A stretch of DNA of 64,000 nucleotides, from NCBI GenBank assembly GCA_023055505.1, contig JALIRH010000007.1, positions 13,643,773 to 13,707,772 of the forward strand. The letters are read 5' to 3'. The stretch's first letter is position 1. Each line of letters begins with the position of its first letter. Under the pieces are notes generated by a model. That model had not been told where the DNA came from and searched no databases. It saw nothing but the letters and a program-made list of their open reading frames with translations. Positions 37,401 to 48,858 of this stretch are shown here, in pieces. This stretch comes from Callipepla californica brunnescens (lineage: Eukaryota > Chordata > Aves > Galliformes > Odontophoridae). Position numbers and translations under genes: made by a program.

Positions 37401-38608
37401 CAGATTCTACAACTCTAACTACACAGAAAGGCTGACCTCTTTGAGACTCAGTTCCTGGGTCCTTAAGAGAAAATTGCCATCTAGGAAATTCTAGGTACAG
37501 TCAGCTACAGAAAGACATTTAATCCTAAATGTTGAATAAGGTGGTGTCATTTAACCTTTTAATTAGATGAACATGAGATAAAAATGTACCTCTCCAGTTA
37601 CATGAAATAGCATGGTGGTTTTTTGTTCCTCGTGGAAATGCAACTGCTTCAGTTTGTTCCAAAACAGAAATACTATAAGACATAGTAATATCACCACCTT
37701 GTGGGGAATGAATGCTCCTGTAAAAACATTCTCATGCCTGTAAAAGTCCCTGGAGCTCCTATGTACTCAAAAGGCAGAGCCAAAAACAATACTTAATTGA
37801 TATTACTGAAAATACAGGTGAAAAAATTATTTTAAGAGAATGGAATTTTTACTACAAGGTTCTGCAATAGTTGAATTTATCCTCTGATTTTTGCTTATCA
37901 TTATGAACTCTGTACACTTCATAGAACATTATGATTTAAAGTTAAGATTTATAAAGTCATTTAAAATACACATATGTTTTAATGAATCTATAAATTTTAT
38001 AAAATAATGCATCAAAATATATAATAAAATATGTGTAATTGTTAAGTGTATTCAACAGACATTTTGTGCATTGTTCCCAATTCTGCTTTCTCCAAGATTC
38101 ATTTTCATAGAATACTTCTAAATCAGGCTCTTTTGAGAAGCTAGATGTCTGTCCGAGGAAAAAATGAGCTCAGTCTGTACTCAAACAATTTAGGAACCTT
38201 TAGGAACAAGACCACCATCATTCTTCCTCTTTAGAATCCCATTTATGTTTTTATTTATTTTCTATATAACTTCTAAGCTCTATGAGACATAAGGCAGGCT
38301 TTGTATAGACAACAGTTTCATTCACTTCAGGTCTAACTGTCTATCCTGTCCACTGAATGACACGTCCTGAGGAAAATTAGTATAAGCATGTGTTATTAAA
38401 GAATGTAGTATAAAAACTATACTCAAATGTTAGCATCAGAATTAGAAACTTAATTCCAGCAATTCCTTATATGGTTAAATAATTTTTGACATTATTAACA
38501 TCCGGTTTTATGAGAAAGATGAAAACAGATTTTCTGATTTGTTATTGCAGCACCAGTGAGGGAACTTCTGACACACGTTCTAAAGCCCCTACCTGTGTAG
38601 TGGATTTC

Positions 38609-38917
38609 ATAGAATCAGAGTCATTTGTGTAGGAAGGGAGCTCTAAAGGATGTCTAGTCCAAATTCCTTCAGTGAACAGGGATATGTATAGCTAGATCAG
38701 GTTGCTCAGAGCCCCATGTAGCTTTACCTTGAATATCTACAGGGATGGGGCACCCACACATCTTTAGGCAAGCTGTTCAAGTGCCTCACACCATTACTGT
38801 AAAAACCTTTTCCCTTATATCCAGTCTAAATCTCCCATCCTTTTTTATGAAATCCTTTCCAGTATGAAACCCTTTCCAGTAACACAAGAGACCTTGATAA
38901 AGAGTCTGACCCCTTCT
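38609..38917 (-). mobile_element. CR1 3' fragment, minus strand (left half of head-to-head pair)
   Basis: The plus strand starts with CATAGAATCAGAGTCATTTG and continues with antisense CR1 (…AGGTTGCTCAGAGCCCCATG…, …GGGGCACCCACACATCTTTAGGCAAGCTGTTC…, …ATATCCAGTCTAAATCTCCCATCC…). Its 5' end meets the plus-strand CR1 piece that follows at about 38917. The frame is decayed. Confidence 0.88.
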
Positions 38918-39050
38918 GAATGGCCTTAAGTTGCACCAGAAGAGATTCAGGCTGGATATTGGGAAAAACTTAATCTTTAAAGAGTGGTCAGGCACTGAAC
39001 GGGCTGCCCAGGGAGGTGGTTGAGTCACCGTTCCTGGAAGAATTCATTCA
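38918..39050 (+). mobile_element. CR1 ORF2 fragment, plus strand (right half of head-to-head pair)
   Basis: GAATGGCCTTAAGTTGCACCAG…TTCAGGCTGGATATTGGGAAAAACTT…GAGTGGTCAGGCACTGAACGGGCTGCCCAGGGAGGTGGTTGAGTCACC is sense CR1 from the ORF2 C-terminus. It overlaps, in inverted orientation, the same element region carried at about 38775-38850. Confidence 0.88.
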
Positions 39051-42000
39051 GAGCTGACTAACACCAGGGAATATTTCTTATGTTGATCTTTGTGCACAGT
39101 ATGCACAGTGTTCAGCATGCAGCAGCACAGACACAGATGATATCATCTGAGAAATAGGGGAGGTAAAGTACCATAAGCCCCAGTGTGTACATCTCTGAGT
39201 GCACTTGTATTTGGGTAGTATTACAACTTTCTGGAATAAACTATGTACGAGCACCCAGAAACCTGCAGGTGTTAATTGACAATACATATGTGTTTAATGT
39301 TGTGGTTTATCTGTTTTATTGCTGATATTGATTGTGAATGCGTTGTTCACTGATAGTAAGTTTCGGTGTCATTTACAAATCAATTAGCTGTTTTGAAAAC
39401 AATTTGATTCAGACCACATGAACTGAGCAGTTCTCCTTGCACTGCTCTACTAATGCATGCCTCTCATGTGCTGTAGCCACAGACCCAGCAGGAATCCCAG
39501 CTTCTATTTCAGGACCAGGTTTTCTTACACAGAGATGCTGCTGTGGATTGTCAGACAACCTCAACAGCAAACTTCTCACAAAAATTGGACACTCCCACAT
39601 GGAGTTTTAATTTGAGGAAATCAACATTTTTTAGATAAATCTAGTCAAAACATTCATAACCTGCTTGATTTTTTGTTTAGCTGAGATATCAACTTCAATG
39701 GCACTGTTTTTAAAAAGTAAATGAAATTCATTATTCCATAGACCTCTTGTTTGTAAAAGCAATAAATCAGGCAATAACTCAGATCTACACAGTACTAATA
39801 ATCGGCTGGTTGTGTCAAATTGTATGTTCAAGACTTTTTTCAAATGTGGTATCATCAAAATCTCTTGAGGGATTTGTTCTCATTGCAGAACTCATGTTTA
39901 TTTCACAAGATCATTTTCTCCTATTTGTTACCGGTCTGTAATCAGAAGTGCAAAACATGGATATCAAGTATCTAAAAGATTTAGAGCAGCATAGATTGGC
40001 TATGATCTGAGCTTTTTATCAATACTTTGGACTTGTCAGGAATTAGACTGAATTTATGCCTCTGTAGAGAGCAAGCATGATGACAAAAAGCAATAACATT
40101 TCACCTTCTTGAAACAATATGTGATAATTACATGCTAAATGTGCTTGAGTTTTCATATGCGTTCTTTATAGAACTTGTTCATGTATTTCAATTTCAGGAC
40201 TAATGTCAGGCAGATTTTACTAGCAGCACTATAAATTAATGGAAAGATCTCATTTCCCTAATAAATCCATCACATTTACTAACAGACATTGAATAAAATT
40301 GATGGGATAACCTCGTCAACTCGTCTGACAGGTGCCTTCCAAACACTGTGGCACTGCCTTTCTCTACTGCATGAAATTCAACGATTTTATCTCCCAAGGA
40401 GATGAGTGTCTTAAAAAGGGTGGGCCAATGACAACAGTGATCCAGTGATTTGTTTTTTTTTTAATTATTATTCCGGTTCAAAATTTGAAATTTTTTTCTC
40501 ACCCTCAAAAACCACACTATCCCTCCTCACACATCCAGGCGGGGGAAGAAGGCCCATGTCTTTTCTCTGCAGTCAGTGCTGCTGAGCTCCACCTCGGTTA
40601 CCATTCTTTTCTCACAACTTTTCACTCCTGAACCTTTGGCTCCACACCAACTAAAGGAGTGTAGACAAGCAGAAACCATCAGTTAGGGCATTTCCTCGGG
40701 AAAAAGGATTGAATCCCTGAGGAGGAAAAGAGTTCTGGTCTCACTATTTTACTTAAAGTAAGCCAGCTGTTTGTGTTGAAAGGGTATGTAGTTATTTTCA
40801 GTTATATCTATAAGAGAGGTAGGTATCTTACTTCTTTACAGAAGATTTAATAGCTGAAATAATTTAAGCATATCACATACAAAGAGTAGATTCTCTTTTC
40901 CCACTGATGCTGTTTGCCCAATATTCAGATCCTTTCGCAGCTAAATCAGGAGCTTCGGTTTGTTATCCTGGCTCTAGGGTATGCATTCTACATTTCATTA
41001 ACTTCTTTCTTATCTGAAAATAAAAATGTGAGTTCGGTAATTTGCTGATGTGAATTAAGGCTTCAGAGTTGTGCTCTTTAATTGACAGGTTCCAAGATCT
41101 GTTCTTTTGTACAGGTTCACTGGAGAGTATGTTAGTGCAACTGCCCCCTGGAAATTTGCAGGCAAAGTCTTCCAGTGATGCTTTCACACAATCTCTTCTC
41201 ACAAAAGAGTACTAAGACCCTATAGCAGACAGCAACAAGTCTAAAGTTCTGCTTAAATTTCCTGCTGAGCAGCATCTGTGAGTATGGTATGTGCAGCACT
41301 TCAGAGAGCTCACCATATCCAGGAAGCATCAAACAAGCTCTGCTTGTCCTGTGTAATTTCTTTCTGTCTGCTATATATCCAGCATGTCCAGAGATAAGGA
41401 TGTGACACATGTTCAGCAGGTCAGGATCAGATTTGTGAGTTGTTTTGATGCTGCAATGGTGGTCTAAGGTTTTACAGTGTACAAACCTGATCTACAGACA
41501 TTAAGGCCAGAGGTCCTCCTATGCTGACAAATACCTAGAAATCCTGAGCAAGTATCTGAGGAAATATCTGAGTGTGATAAGACTCTCCTTGCAAATCTCA
41601 AGCTTACTGTGTTTCCTGTCTATGTTTTTAAAGTTCTCATGCAAAAATTTGATACAAAGGAATTAAAGGATTGTAACCTAATTAAAGTAGCTCAACAATT
41701 TTATAGCTATCAGATGATCCCAATTAAATGAAGTAATCATTTTATTATTACAGATTTGATGTAGGAAGGATTTAATATTTAAATTAATAGAAGTCAACTG
41801 ATAAGTACTGCATAGTACTTGAGATTAGATTACTAAAACTTTCATCCAAGTCTACATTAAAATAATTACCTTACCCTTAAAAGATTAACATAAATAGTTA
41901 ATCATTAGCCAGTAGACACACTTGGAGTAGAATTCTTTAAGAAGAGATTTTTGGCTTCCCACTATCCTGAAGAAAACAATTACCGGTACAAATCCTTGCT

Positions 42001-42194
42001 GGCATAACTTTATGTCACACCAAAAAAGCATTTCCCAGATTGGTAGAGTGAAAAACAATAGCAAACTGATTTCAGACGAATTAAAAAAATGCATTAATAG
42101 CACACCAGTGGTTTTTGTGCTGATAAGCAAAGTGAACAAACTCAAAGACAGGCCAGCCAGCATGGACATTGACTTTATAATGTGGCCATAGAAA
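39051..42194. other. Unique AT-rich sequence
   Basis: No gene or recognised repeat. Open frames near 40963-41410 and 41885-42272 on the minus strand show no motifs. Confidence 0.5.
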
Positions 42195-42604
42195 CAGGGC
42201 AGAGCAAGGACAATTGGCCTGAATCAGGCAAAGGGTTATTTCATTTCCATATAACATCACATGGAAGGGCATAAAGCAGTGGTTGGTTGGGTGTGTTGGG
42301 CTATGGCTGCTTGGATAAGAACTGGCTACTGATTGTCAGGAGTTAAGATATTGCATTCCTAGCATGCAGTTGGTATTCTGACAGTTGTATTATTAGCTTG
42401 AGTATTAAGTGGTTGGTGGTGAGTGCAGACCCGTATTGTTATCACTGTGCTTTTGTTTCCATTTTTCATTTTCTGTTTTAAAGAATATTTTTTTTATCTC
42501 AATCTACAAGTTCTATTTTATTTCAAGTTCTCTCTCTCATACTGTAGTGGGGTAGTTAGCATGCAGCTCTGTGGTGCTGAGCTACCTAACAGGTTAGACC
42601 AACA
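42195..42604 (+). mobile_element. ERVL-type LTR fragment, plus strand
   Basis: The 3' part (…TTTTTTTTATCTCAATCTACAAGTTCTATTTTATTTCAAG…GTGGTGCTGAGCTACCTAACAGGTTAGACCAACA) aligns by eye with the reverse complement of the LTR at 23957-24500 (…TTTTATCTCCACCCACAAGTTCTACTTC…GTGCTGCTGAGCCACCTGTCAGGTTAAACCACAACA). Upstream, GTTATTTCATTTCCATATAACATCACATGG…GCATAAAG corresponds to the LTR's pre-TATA and TATA-like region. The 5' part is not recognisable and no target duplication was found. It is older than the other copy. Confidence 0.75.
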
Positions 42605-42670
42605 ATTATCAAAGGGGTTACTTTTTCCAGAGCAAATCCAGTTGCAGAACTAGTTGAATTAACTGGACAA

Positions 42671-42755
42671 TCTGTATTTATGTTCATTGAAGGGGAGTTG
42701 GACTAGATGACATTTAAAAGATCCCTTCCAACTCTAAGGATTCTATGATTCTATA
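42671..42755 (+). mobile_element. CR1 3'UTR and tail, plus strand
   Basis: TGTTCATTGAAGGGGAGTTGGACTAGATGACATTTAAAAGATCCCTTCCAACTC ends in GGATTCTATGATTCTATA. About 85 bp, 5'-truncated, inserted just downstream of the LTR fragment. Confidence 0.92.
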
Positions 42756-45700
42756 ATACATCACAGCTCTGAGAAACATTATAAAAGAAGCTGTAGCAAA
42801 CGAAGGCAGAAGGATTTCAAAGAAGTAGAATGTGTGCATGTACTCTGTGCAGAAACAAAAGTACTGCTTCGTGATGCTTTTGGAGGTTGTTTTTCAAGCC
42901 TGGAAGTAACTCCCTTTGGAATTACAAATTATGCTGTGATTTTACTTCAAGTTACTGAATGTGGCATTATCTTTATAATATCTTATTAAATCACTATACC
43001 CCTTTCTTACTTTCTATCTATACTCATCACTTCCAGCCTTAAAAAATAATAATAAAAAAAAAAAATTAAAAATGTAATGAAGTGCAAACAGAGCTTAAAA
43101 AAAAATCTGTTGAAGACTACAAAAATACTTTCTGAATATTAAAAAAAAATAAATCTATTTTAATGTTAAAGAAATAAAGAAAAAGTCTGAGACTTTTTAA
43201 CCAAAACTTAATACCTTAGTGAGAAGAAAACATGCAGCAGGAAAGGCAAGGAAAGGCAAGAAAATGCAAAAATCAAAACCTGAAGCCAAAGAAGGACATT
43301 CAAAATAAGGGTATAGTCATATTAACTGCTGAAGATTATTACCTATGAAAAGACAGATGCCTCTCCTACTGCCTCCCAGTCATAACTAATTCACAGTTAA
43401 AAAGGCACGATCAGTCTACAGATGAGGTGTTAAATGGAATTAAACCTAAAACACCACCTCATTCCCATTTAGAGACAGGGGAAGAATGGAAGGCAGTAGG
43501 TAAAATAATGACAGGAACCCTAGAGCGTAAAATATAGGAAGGACAGCACCAGCATGAGATTAGGATGGACAAGAGGCTTATTCCACTCATGCAGAGCCCT
43601 TGCCATCTTCTTATTTGATTTTCAGCTATGAAAAGATCAGAAAACTGAACTCAAATGTAAATTATGGGATTTATCATAAATTGTAGGAAGTAATTTTAGG
43701 GTAACTATATGAAAATGAATGGTGTGTCAGATACAGCAAATCAGACCACACAGCTTAATGCTTTTTAGTTCACTTAAACCTTATGTGTCATTAAGTGAAT
43801 AGGCTGCATATAATGAATTCCACTCACTCAAGTGTACAAAGGACCACTGTTTCTCCATAACTGGAAGAGATAAAGATTAACTAGCACTCTTGAGGAGACT
43901 TTGTGACTGAGAAGACCGTTGAAACTGTGTCAGTTTAAGTGAATTATTTAAATAATAATAAATAAAATGCACACATATACAAACCAGCTCCACCACAAAA
44001 AGAAACATAAAAGAAAAGCTGAAATTCAGGTCACATTCAGTCAGTTGCAGTTACAACTTACAGATGACTAAGAAATTTTCAGACATCTCTGTTGCCCTAC
44101 CTGATTTACAGGAAGTATTGGCTAATTTCTCAATTCATGAACCTTCTGGTAAAGTTATTGCAAAAAAGGAGCAAACTGTGCAGCAGCTGCTTTATAGTTT
44201 CAAATGCATGTTACATTACTCATGCCTTCAGGAATTGTTCCACTTAAGAGTCCATATTAGGCCACCAGTACAGCTCTTAAAGCTCCTCCTTAGCTCTGCC
44301 AATACTTTCAGACACTCATGAGGTAAAGTTATTAACTGTGAAGGTTGCTTGTGAGGAATCATTATTCCAACTTACAACAGAGTCTTTCCATACGTTGAAC
44401 TTTTCTCTTACATTAAATAGGATTGTAATTTTCATTCCATCTGTTTCTTGGGTCAAACTCAAGAGTTGTCACAGTAGAAAGTATGACATTAATCATCTAA
44501 GACTATACTATATTGTAAGGAGGAAAATAATTTTCTGAAATTATTCAAAAGCATTTGGTTAAGATGTTTTGCTGTGTGATATTGGAGAGGTGTTTACAAA
44601 CTCCTGTCCTGGTTTTTCCCATACCTCCTGCACTTCCTTGCCTTATCTTTTTGTTTCACTTGGAACACTTTTTTTTTTTTTTTTTTTAAATTTGCAAACC
44701 AGAATTAAAGGGTTAATAATGGTGCAGAAATAAATACGCACTTCAATTCAGGCACTCATCTTTAAATGTACTACTGAGATAGAAAATAATAAGGAATTGT
44801 GTGTTTAGAAAATGTTTATTTTGATCAACTAAAGCAATTTTATAGTTGGCAGTGTTTGATCTGTCAGTATATTTCCCGAATCCCACAGCGTAAAACAGAA
44901 TAAATCAGTAACAAATATATATATATGGTTACTTTTATGACTAAAGATTAAAAAAAAAAAAAAAAAAAGAAAAGATCATAAGGAACTGGCAATCAAAAAT
45001 GCCATATTAAACTACAGACAGTTACAGCAGAAGATACACTCTAACAGAAATTCTAAATTTAAATGCATGCTACAAGTGATGTATGCATACGGTGATGTTG
45101 TATAGTTACGATATAAGGGGAGGGCGTAAGGGATATGGCAGACGAGAATGAAAGCTGTTTTGTCTGATAGTGCCCTCTAGAGATGGAGAGATAAAATGTT
45201 TGCAAGAACTTAAATGCTATGGAAGAAAAAAAAAAAAAAAAAAAGATTTTACCTGCTCTCGTCAGAACAAGAGGAAAAAAAAAGTCCTGGTTTTTGATCT
45301 GATATGAAGCTAATCTCTTCCACCAAGAGAACTTTGATATGAACATGTGCTTTTAGATGGCTATTGGACCAGGGCAACAAATTCATCTGGCAGCAAGAAC
45401 ATAGCTGTTATGCTAAAGTAGAGAAAAACAGGCATGAAACAACTCAACTCAAGAGTTAACAAATGAAGCAAACACCTGCAACTTAACATCTGATGTGACC
45501 TAAATACTTCCTAGGTCTTAGGAAATTAGAAAGATTTAAGACAAACCACAGTGTTATTAAATTAAACAGTTGAAATATGGATATAAAATGTTTTAAGTCT
45601 TCTTCCCTTGTTTACAAGGAGAGATGAGAAATGAAAAGTTATAAAATAATAATATAAGTAGTTTCATTATGCAAATGAAAGCCATTGGAAATAACAGGAA

Positions 45701-45971
45701 AAAAAAAACCAAAAAAAAACCAAACCCAGGCAAACATAATTTCAAGCCTACAGTGAGATGTGACACCTGATAAAATAGACAAACTTTGCCACCAGATATC
45801 TCAGTCCTTACTGTAGATGGTGCTGTAGCATAAAATATGCACCCTGAGTGTTGATTTAAAACCACCTACCTACAGTTCTGCATACAGAATTAACTCACAA
45901 ATTGTTGTCAGCAGCTATGTAAACATGTTGCTATTTATATCTGAGCACAGGATCAGTAAGAAGTATCAGAA
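42756..45971. other. Unique AT-rich sequence with A/T tracts
   Basis: A-rich tracts at 43046-43075 and 44949-44968, T run at 44669-44687, A run at 45226-45244 and an A/CC tract at 45701-45725. The 85-aa frame at 44064-44321 has no recognised domain. Nothing else supported. Confidence 0.5.
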
Positions 45972-46122
45972 ATACTTACCTGGCAGGGGAAACACCCTAA
46001 TCAGGCTGGTGGTTTTCCCAGCATGAGGCTCACTGTCTCATCCCCTGCACTTCAAGGGCACAGAACCCTGTGGTTTCCCCAAATGCAGGAAAAAAAACTA
46101 CTGCATAATTTGTGGGAGTGGG
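45972..46122 (+). pseudogene. U1 snRNA pseudogene
   Basis: Begins with ATACTTACCTGGCAGGGGA, the 5' end of U1 including the 5'-splice-site recognition sequence, and continues through GGTGGTTTTCCCAG, a diverged stem-loop II region, TTTCCCCAAATGCAGG, ACTGCATAATTTGTGGGAGTGGG. The Sm site (AATTTGTGG) is kept. The last about 14 nt, stem-loop IV, are missing and replaced by a T-rich tract. Stem-loops I-III carry many changes, and no clear snRNA promoter (PSE) is visible upstream. It is therefore a 3'-truncated pseudogene rather than a working gene. Confidence 0.9.
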
Positions 46123-46177
46123 TTTTTTTTTGGTTTTTTTTTTTTTGTTTGTTTGTTTGTTTTTTGTTTTCATTTTG
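46123..46177. repeat. T-rich / (TTTG)n tract between U1 and CR1
   Basis: TTTTTTTTGG, a T run, then TTTG units and further T-rich sequence, lying directly between the U1 pseudogene and a CR1 scrap. Confidence 0.9.
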
Positions 46178-46313
46178 GAGAATTGGCTGGCATAGCTGCC
46201 AAGCCATTCTTGATGATATCTGAAAAGTCACGGTGGTCAGGTGAAGTCCCTGGTGACTGGAAGAAAGCCAGTAACACCCTCATTTTTAAGAAAGGTAGAA
46301 AGAATGGCCCAGA
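46178..46313 (+). mobile_element. Internal CR1 ORF2 scrap, plus strand
   Basis: Encodes, with small breaks, the start of the CR1 reverse-transcriptase region (…SRWSGEVPGDWKKASNTLIFKKGRK). Both flanks are truncated: no 3'UTR or tail follows, and the left edge is a T-rich tract next to the U1 pseudogene. Confidence 0.9.
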
Positions 46314-47300
46314 ATTATTTATTTTTGTTTTGATTTTTGTTGTTGTTTGTTTTATACTGACTTCCTCCTTAGTTGGGGATCAACGTGAATTAATTTTCTC
46401 CACTCAGGGAAAATAGATTGCTAAAGCCATCTTCAGTGCACCCGGCACAAGAAACTCTTATTCCAGTGAAGCCTCAAAGGACATAAAGTTACCATACCCT
46501 GATTCACACTGAAAGATAGTTTGTGTTCAGAGGAGAAATGAGTGTCTGGCTGAAACAGCTGTACACCAAAACCTGGAGCTGGCCTCAGGGCCACAAGTGG
46601 CTCCAGCAGCAGGGCAAGAGAGGAGGAGGGAACAGCATTACTGCTCTGTTAAGGAGTTAAAAGACTTTGCGTGTCCCTTTCTGCTAGATAATGCTGATAC
46701 TTTTTATAAACTGCAGTAAAAGAAACACACAAGCACGCACAAACCTCTATCTTCTGTTTCTTTCTGGTGCAGTGGTAACTCACACAGACTCCTGATGGTA
46801 GCAGACACCATAGAATTTTGGTATTGAACGCAAGAGAAACTCTCCGTACCCTCAGTAACAGCTGGAGTGATTGCAGCTGGCAATCTGGACCAAAAGCTGC
46901 TGAACAAAGCTCAAAGCCAGTTCTCCAGCTGCCATAGTTCACCTGATCCCCCTAGAAAAGGGGCTAGTGAGTAATTTCCTATTCCTGGAAGCAATGCATC
47001 GCTTTGTGCTTGTGCAAAATTGAGTAGATCTTTTTGATTATTTACTGCTCAGCATTTCTACTGAGGGTGCTGTGAAAGCTCCACATTTTTCATTGTACAG
47101 AAATATTTATCCCATGGTCATGAAAAAGTAATTTTCTTGAAACTCAGTGGAACTATGTCAGTATGCAAAAAGAATAGGGTCAAATTCATTTAACACAATT
47201 TAAAGTTATATGCAGCAGTAAAAATTAAGGAAATAAATTAATTTAAATTGGAAAGAGAAGGTGATATTTCTTAATCCTGCAGAAGTAAAATCAAAAAAGT
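46314..47300. other. Unique sequence
   Basis: Slightly richer in GC near 46540-46640 and 46740-46960. Minus-strand frames of 67-97 aa here have no motifs. Confidence 0.5.
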
Positions 47301-47640
47301 CTGCAGGGAGACCTCATTGCAACCTCCTAATATTTAAAGAGAGTTTATAAATATGAGGATAGAAAGTGATACAACAAGGGGAAATAGTTTTTAAAACTAA
47401 AAGAGGGATGATTTAAATTAGATGTCAGGGGAAAGTTTTTTAATGAAGTGAGGTGCTGGAACAGGGTGCCCAGAGAGGTTGTAGATGCTCCATCCCTGTT
47501 CAAGGCCAGGCTAGATAGGGCACTGGGCAGCCTAATCTAGTACTTGATCTAATGGTTGGCAACTCTGCCTGAGGCAGAGGGGTTGGAAGCTGATGATCCT
47601 TGATGTCCCTCCTAACCCAAGCCATTCTATGATTCTGTGA
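47301..47640 (+). mobile_element. CR1 3' fragment, plus strand
   Basis: CTGCAGGGAGACCTCATTGCAACC…GATGTCAGGGGAAAGTTTTTTAATGAAG…GGTGCTGGAACAGGGTGCCCAGAGAGGTTGTAGATGC…CCCTCCTAACCCAAGCCATTCTATGATTCTGTGA. This is the ORF2 C-terminus, 3'UTR and tail, 5'-truncated and frame-broken. The tail is complete. Confidence 0.94.
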
Positions 47641-48680
47641 ATAGCTTTTTGATACTTTTTGTGGGTTTTTCTGTTAGCATCATAACACACTGATAGAAGC
47701 AATTGAGAACATTGGGGATTATGTGAATGGTGTGTGCCTATCCACTGGAAAATAAAATATGCTTAATGAAACACTAGGAAACCCAGAAAAATTCAAGAAG
47801 TTCTTCTCTCATCCAGATATATATGTAAGATTAGCACAAGCATATGAATTCAGACATCCTTTCCCATATCATTATGCAAAAACCTGACTGCTTTCAGACA
47901 AGTGCTTGTCAGGAGAAGTGAGTGCTTGAGAATATCTTCAGAGTGTATGGACCAAGGAGCTCACAAATCTGGCCAGGATCAAGCATACAGAGGGTGGATT
48001 TCCAGCCACACCACAAAACCCTTCCTGCCTTTTCATTTCATGACAGGCTCGTTTCTAGAAAAAAAAAAAAAAAAAAAAAAAAAGCCTGCTGTACTGTAAT
48101 ACTTACAGTTCATTATCAGCATATCATTTAGTCAGAGCAGCAGCTGTCTCTTGGGCCTCCTTGTTTCCCCCACAGCCTATTTCAGTAAGCTCTTTCACAT
48201 CATTGCATACTCCACTTCACCCCATCTGGCCACTAAGGCTCCACTAGTGCTGCACTCCTGAGCCAAGAAAGCAGTATGCAAGAAAGATGTGAGAAAGTGA
48301 TGCAGGAAAAAGGAAAGGGAAAAAAAAAAAAAAAAAAAAGACTTTGCAAGCAAAATTACAACAAATACTTGTGCAAAACTCAAATAGAGTTGTTTATCAT
48401 TCACTTATGAGAGGTATTGTTTTTACCTACTTTTCTATAAGTTATTAGCTACCACTTCAAGGTTTTTGTCCTGCCATTAATTTCCTGTGTAATGTTGGAA
48501 GTAGCAGAGTCTGCACGATTACAGAAGTGTGTTTGTTTCTGATCCTGCTCCATTTTGCCTCCACAGACCTGGAACAAGAAGCAAGGTCTGTCTCCTTTTC
48601 TGTGCGCTGCTTCGGAAAGATGCTCATGCGCATGCCTGCCCTGGACTTAGTCTCTGTGTGTGGCTATAGAATAGGTTAAA
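47641..48680. other. Unique sequence with A tracts
   Basis: Contains 25 consecutive A at 48059-48083 and an A-rich tract at 48320-48338. No gene recognised. Confidence 0.5.
48059..48083. repeat. Poly-A run (25 A)
   Basis: Uninterrupted A25. The sequence upstream was not recognised as a retrocopy. Confidence 0.9.
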
Positions 48681-48858
48681 AGCAGTGAGGTATTGCAGCA
48701 GGCTGCCCAGGGGGGTGATGGAGTCAATGTCCCAGGAGGTTTTCAAGAGAAGTATTGATTTGGCACTGAGTGGCGTGCCCTAGAGCAGTCACAGGTATGC
48801 ACTGATGGTTGGACTAGATGATTTTAGTGGTCATTCCAACCTTTACAATTCTATGATA
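48681..48858 (+). mobile_element. CR1 3' fragment, plus strand
   Basis: …GCAGGCTGCCCAGGGGGGTGATGGAGTCAATGTCCC…ATGGTTGGACTAGATGATTTTAGTGGTCATTCCAACCTTTACAATTCTATGATATTATG. End of ORF2, 3'UTR and degraded tail. Confidence 0.93.

Larger units (their letters stand above)
31988..38608. other. Long repeat-poor unique stretch
   Basis: About 6.6 kb without a CR1 copy. It holds a pyrimidine-rich block at 33150-33760 with open frames on both strands (153 aa plus, 109 aa minus, no domains), a (TA)n tract at 33517-33536, a hairpin at 34383-34407 and an ORF at 34894-35214 without recognised motifs. A donor-like GGATG|GTAAGTATC at about 35261 lacks a convincing acceptor. Confidence 0.5.

Noticed and set aside
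44064..44321. 85-aa plus-strand frame starting MTKKFSDISVALPDL
   Set aside because: Reads somewhat protein-like but has no recognised domain, splice context or promoter. Not supported.
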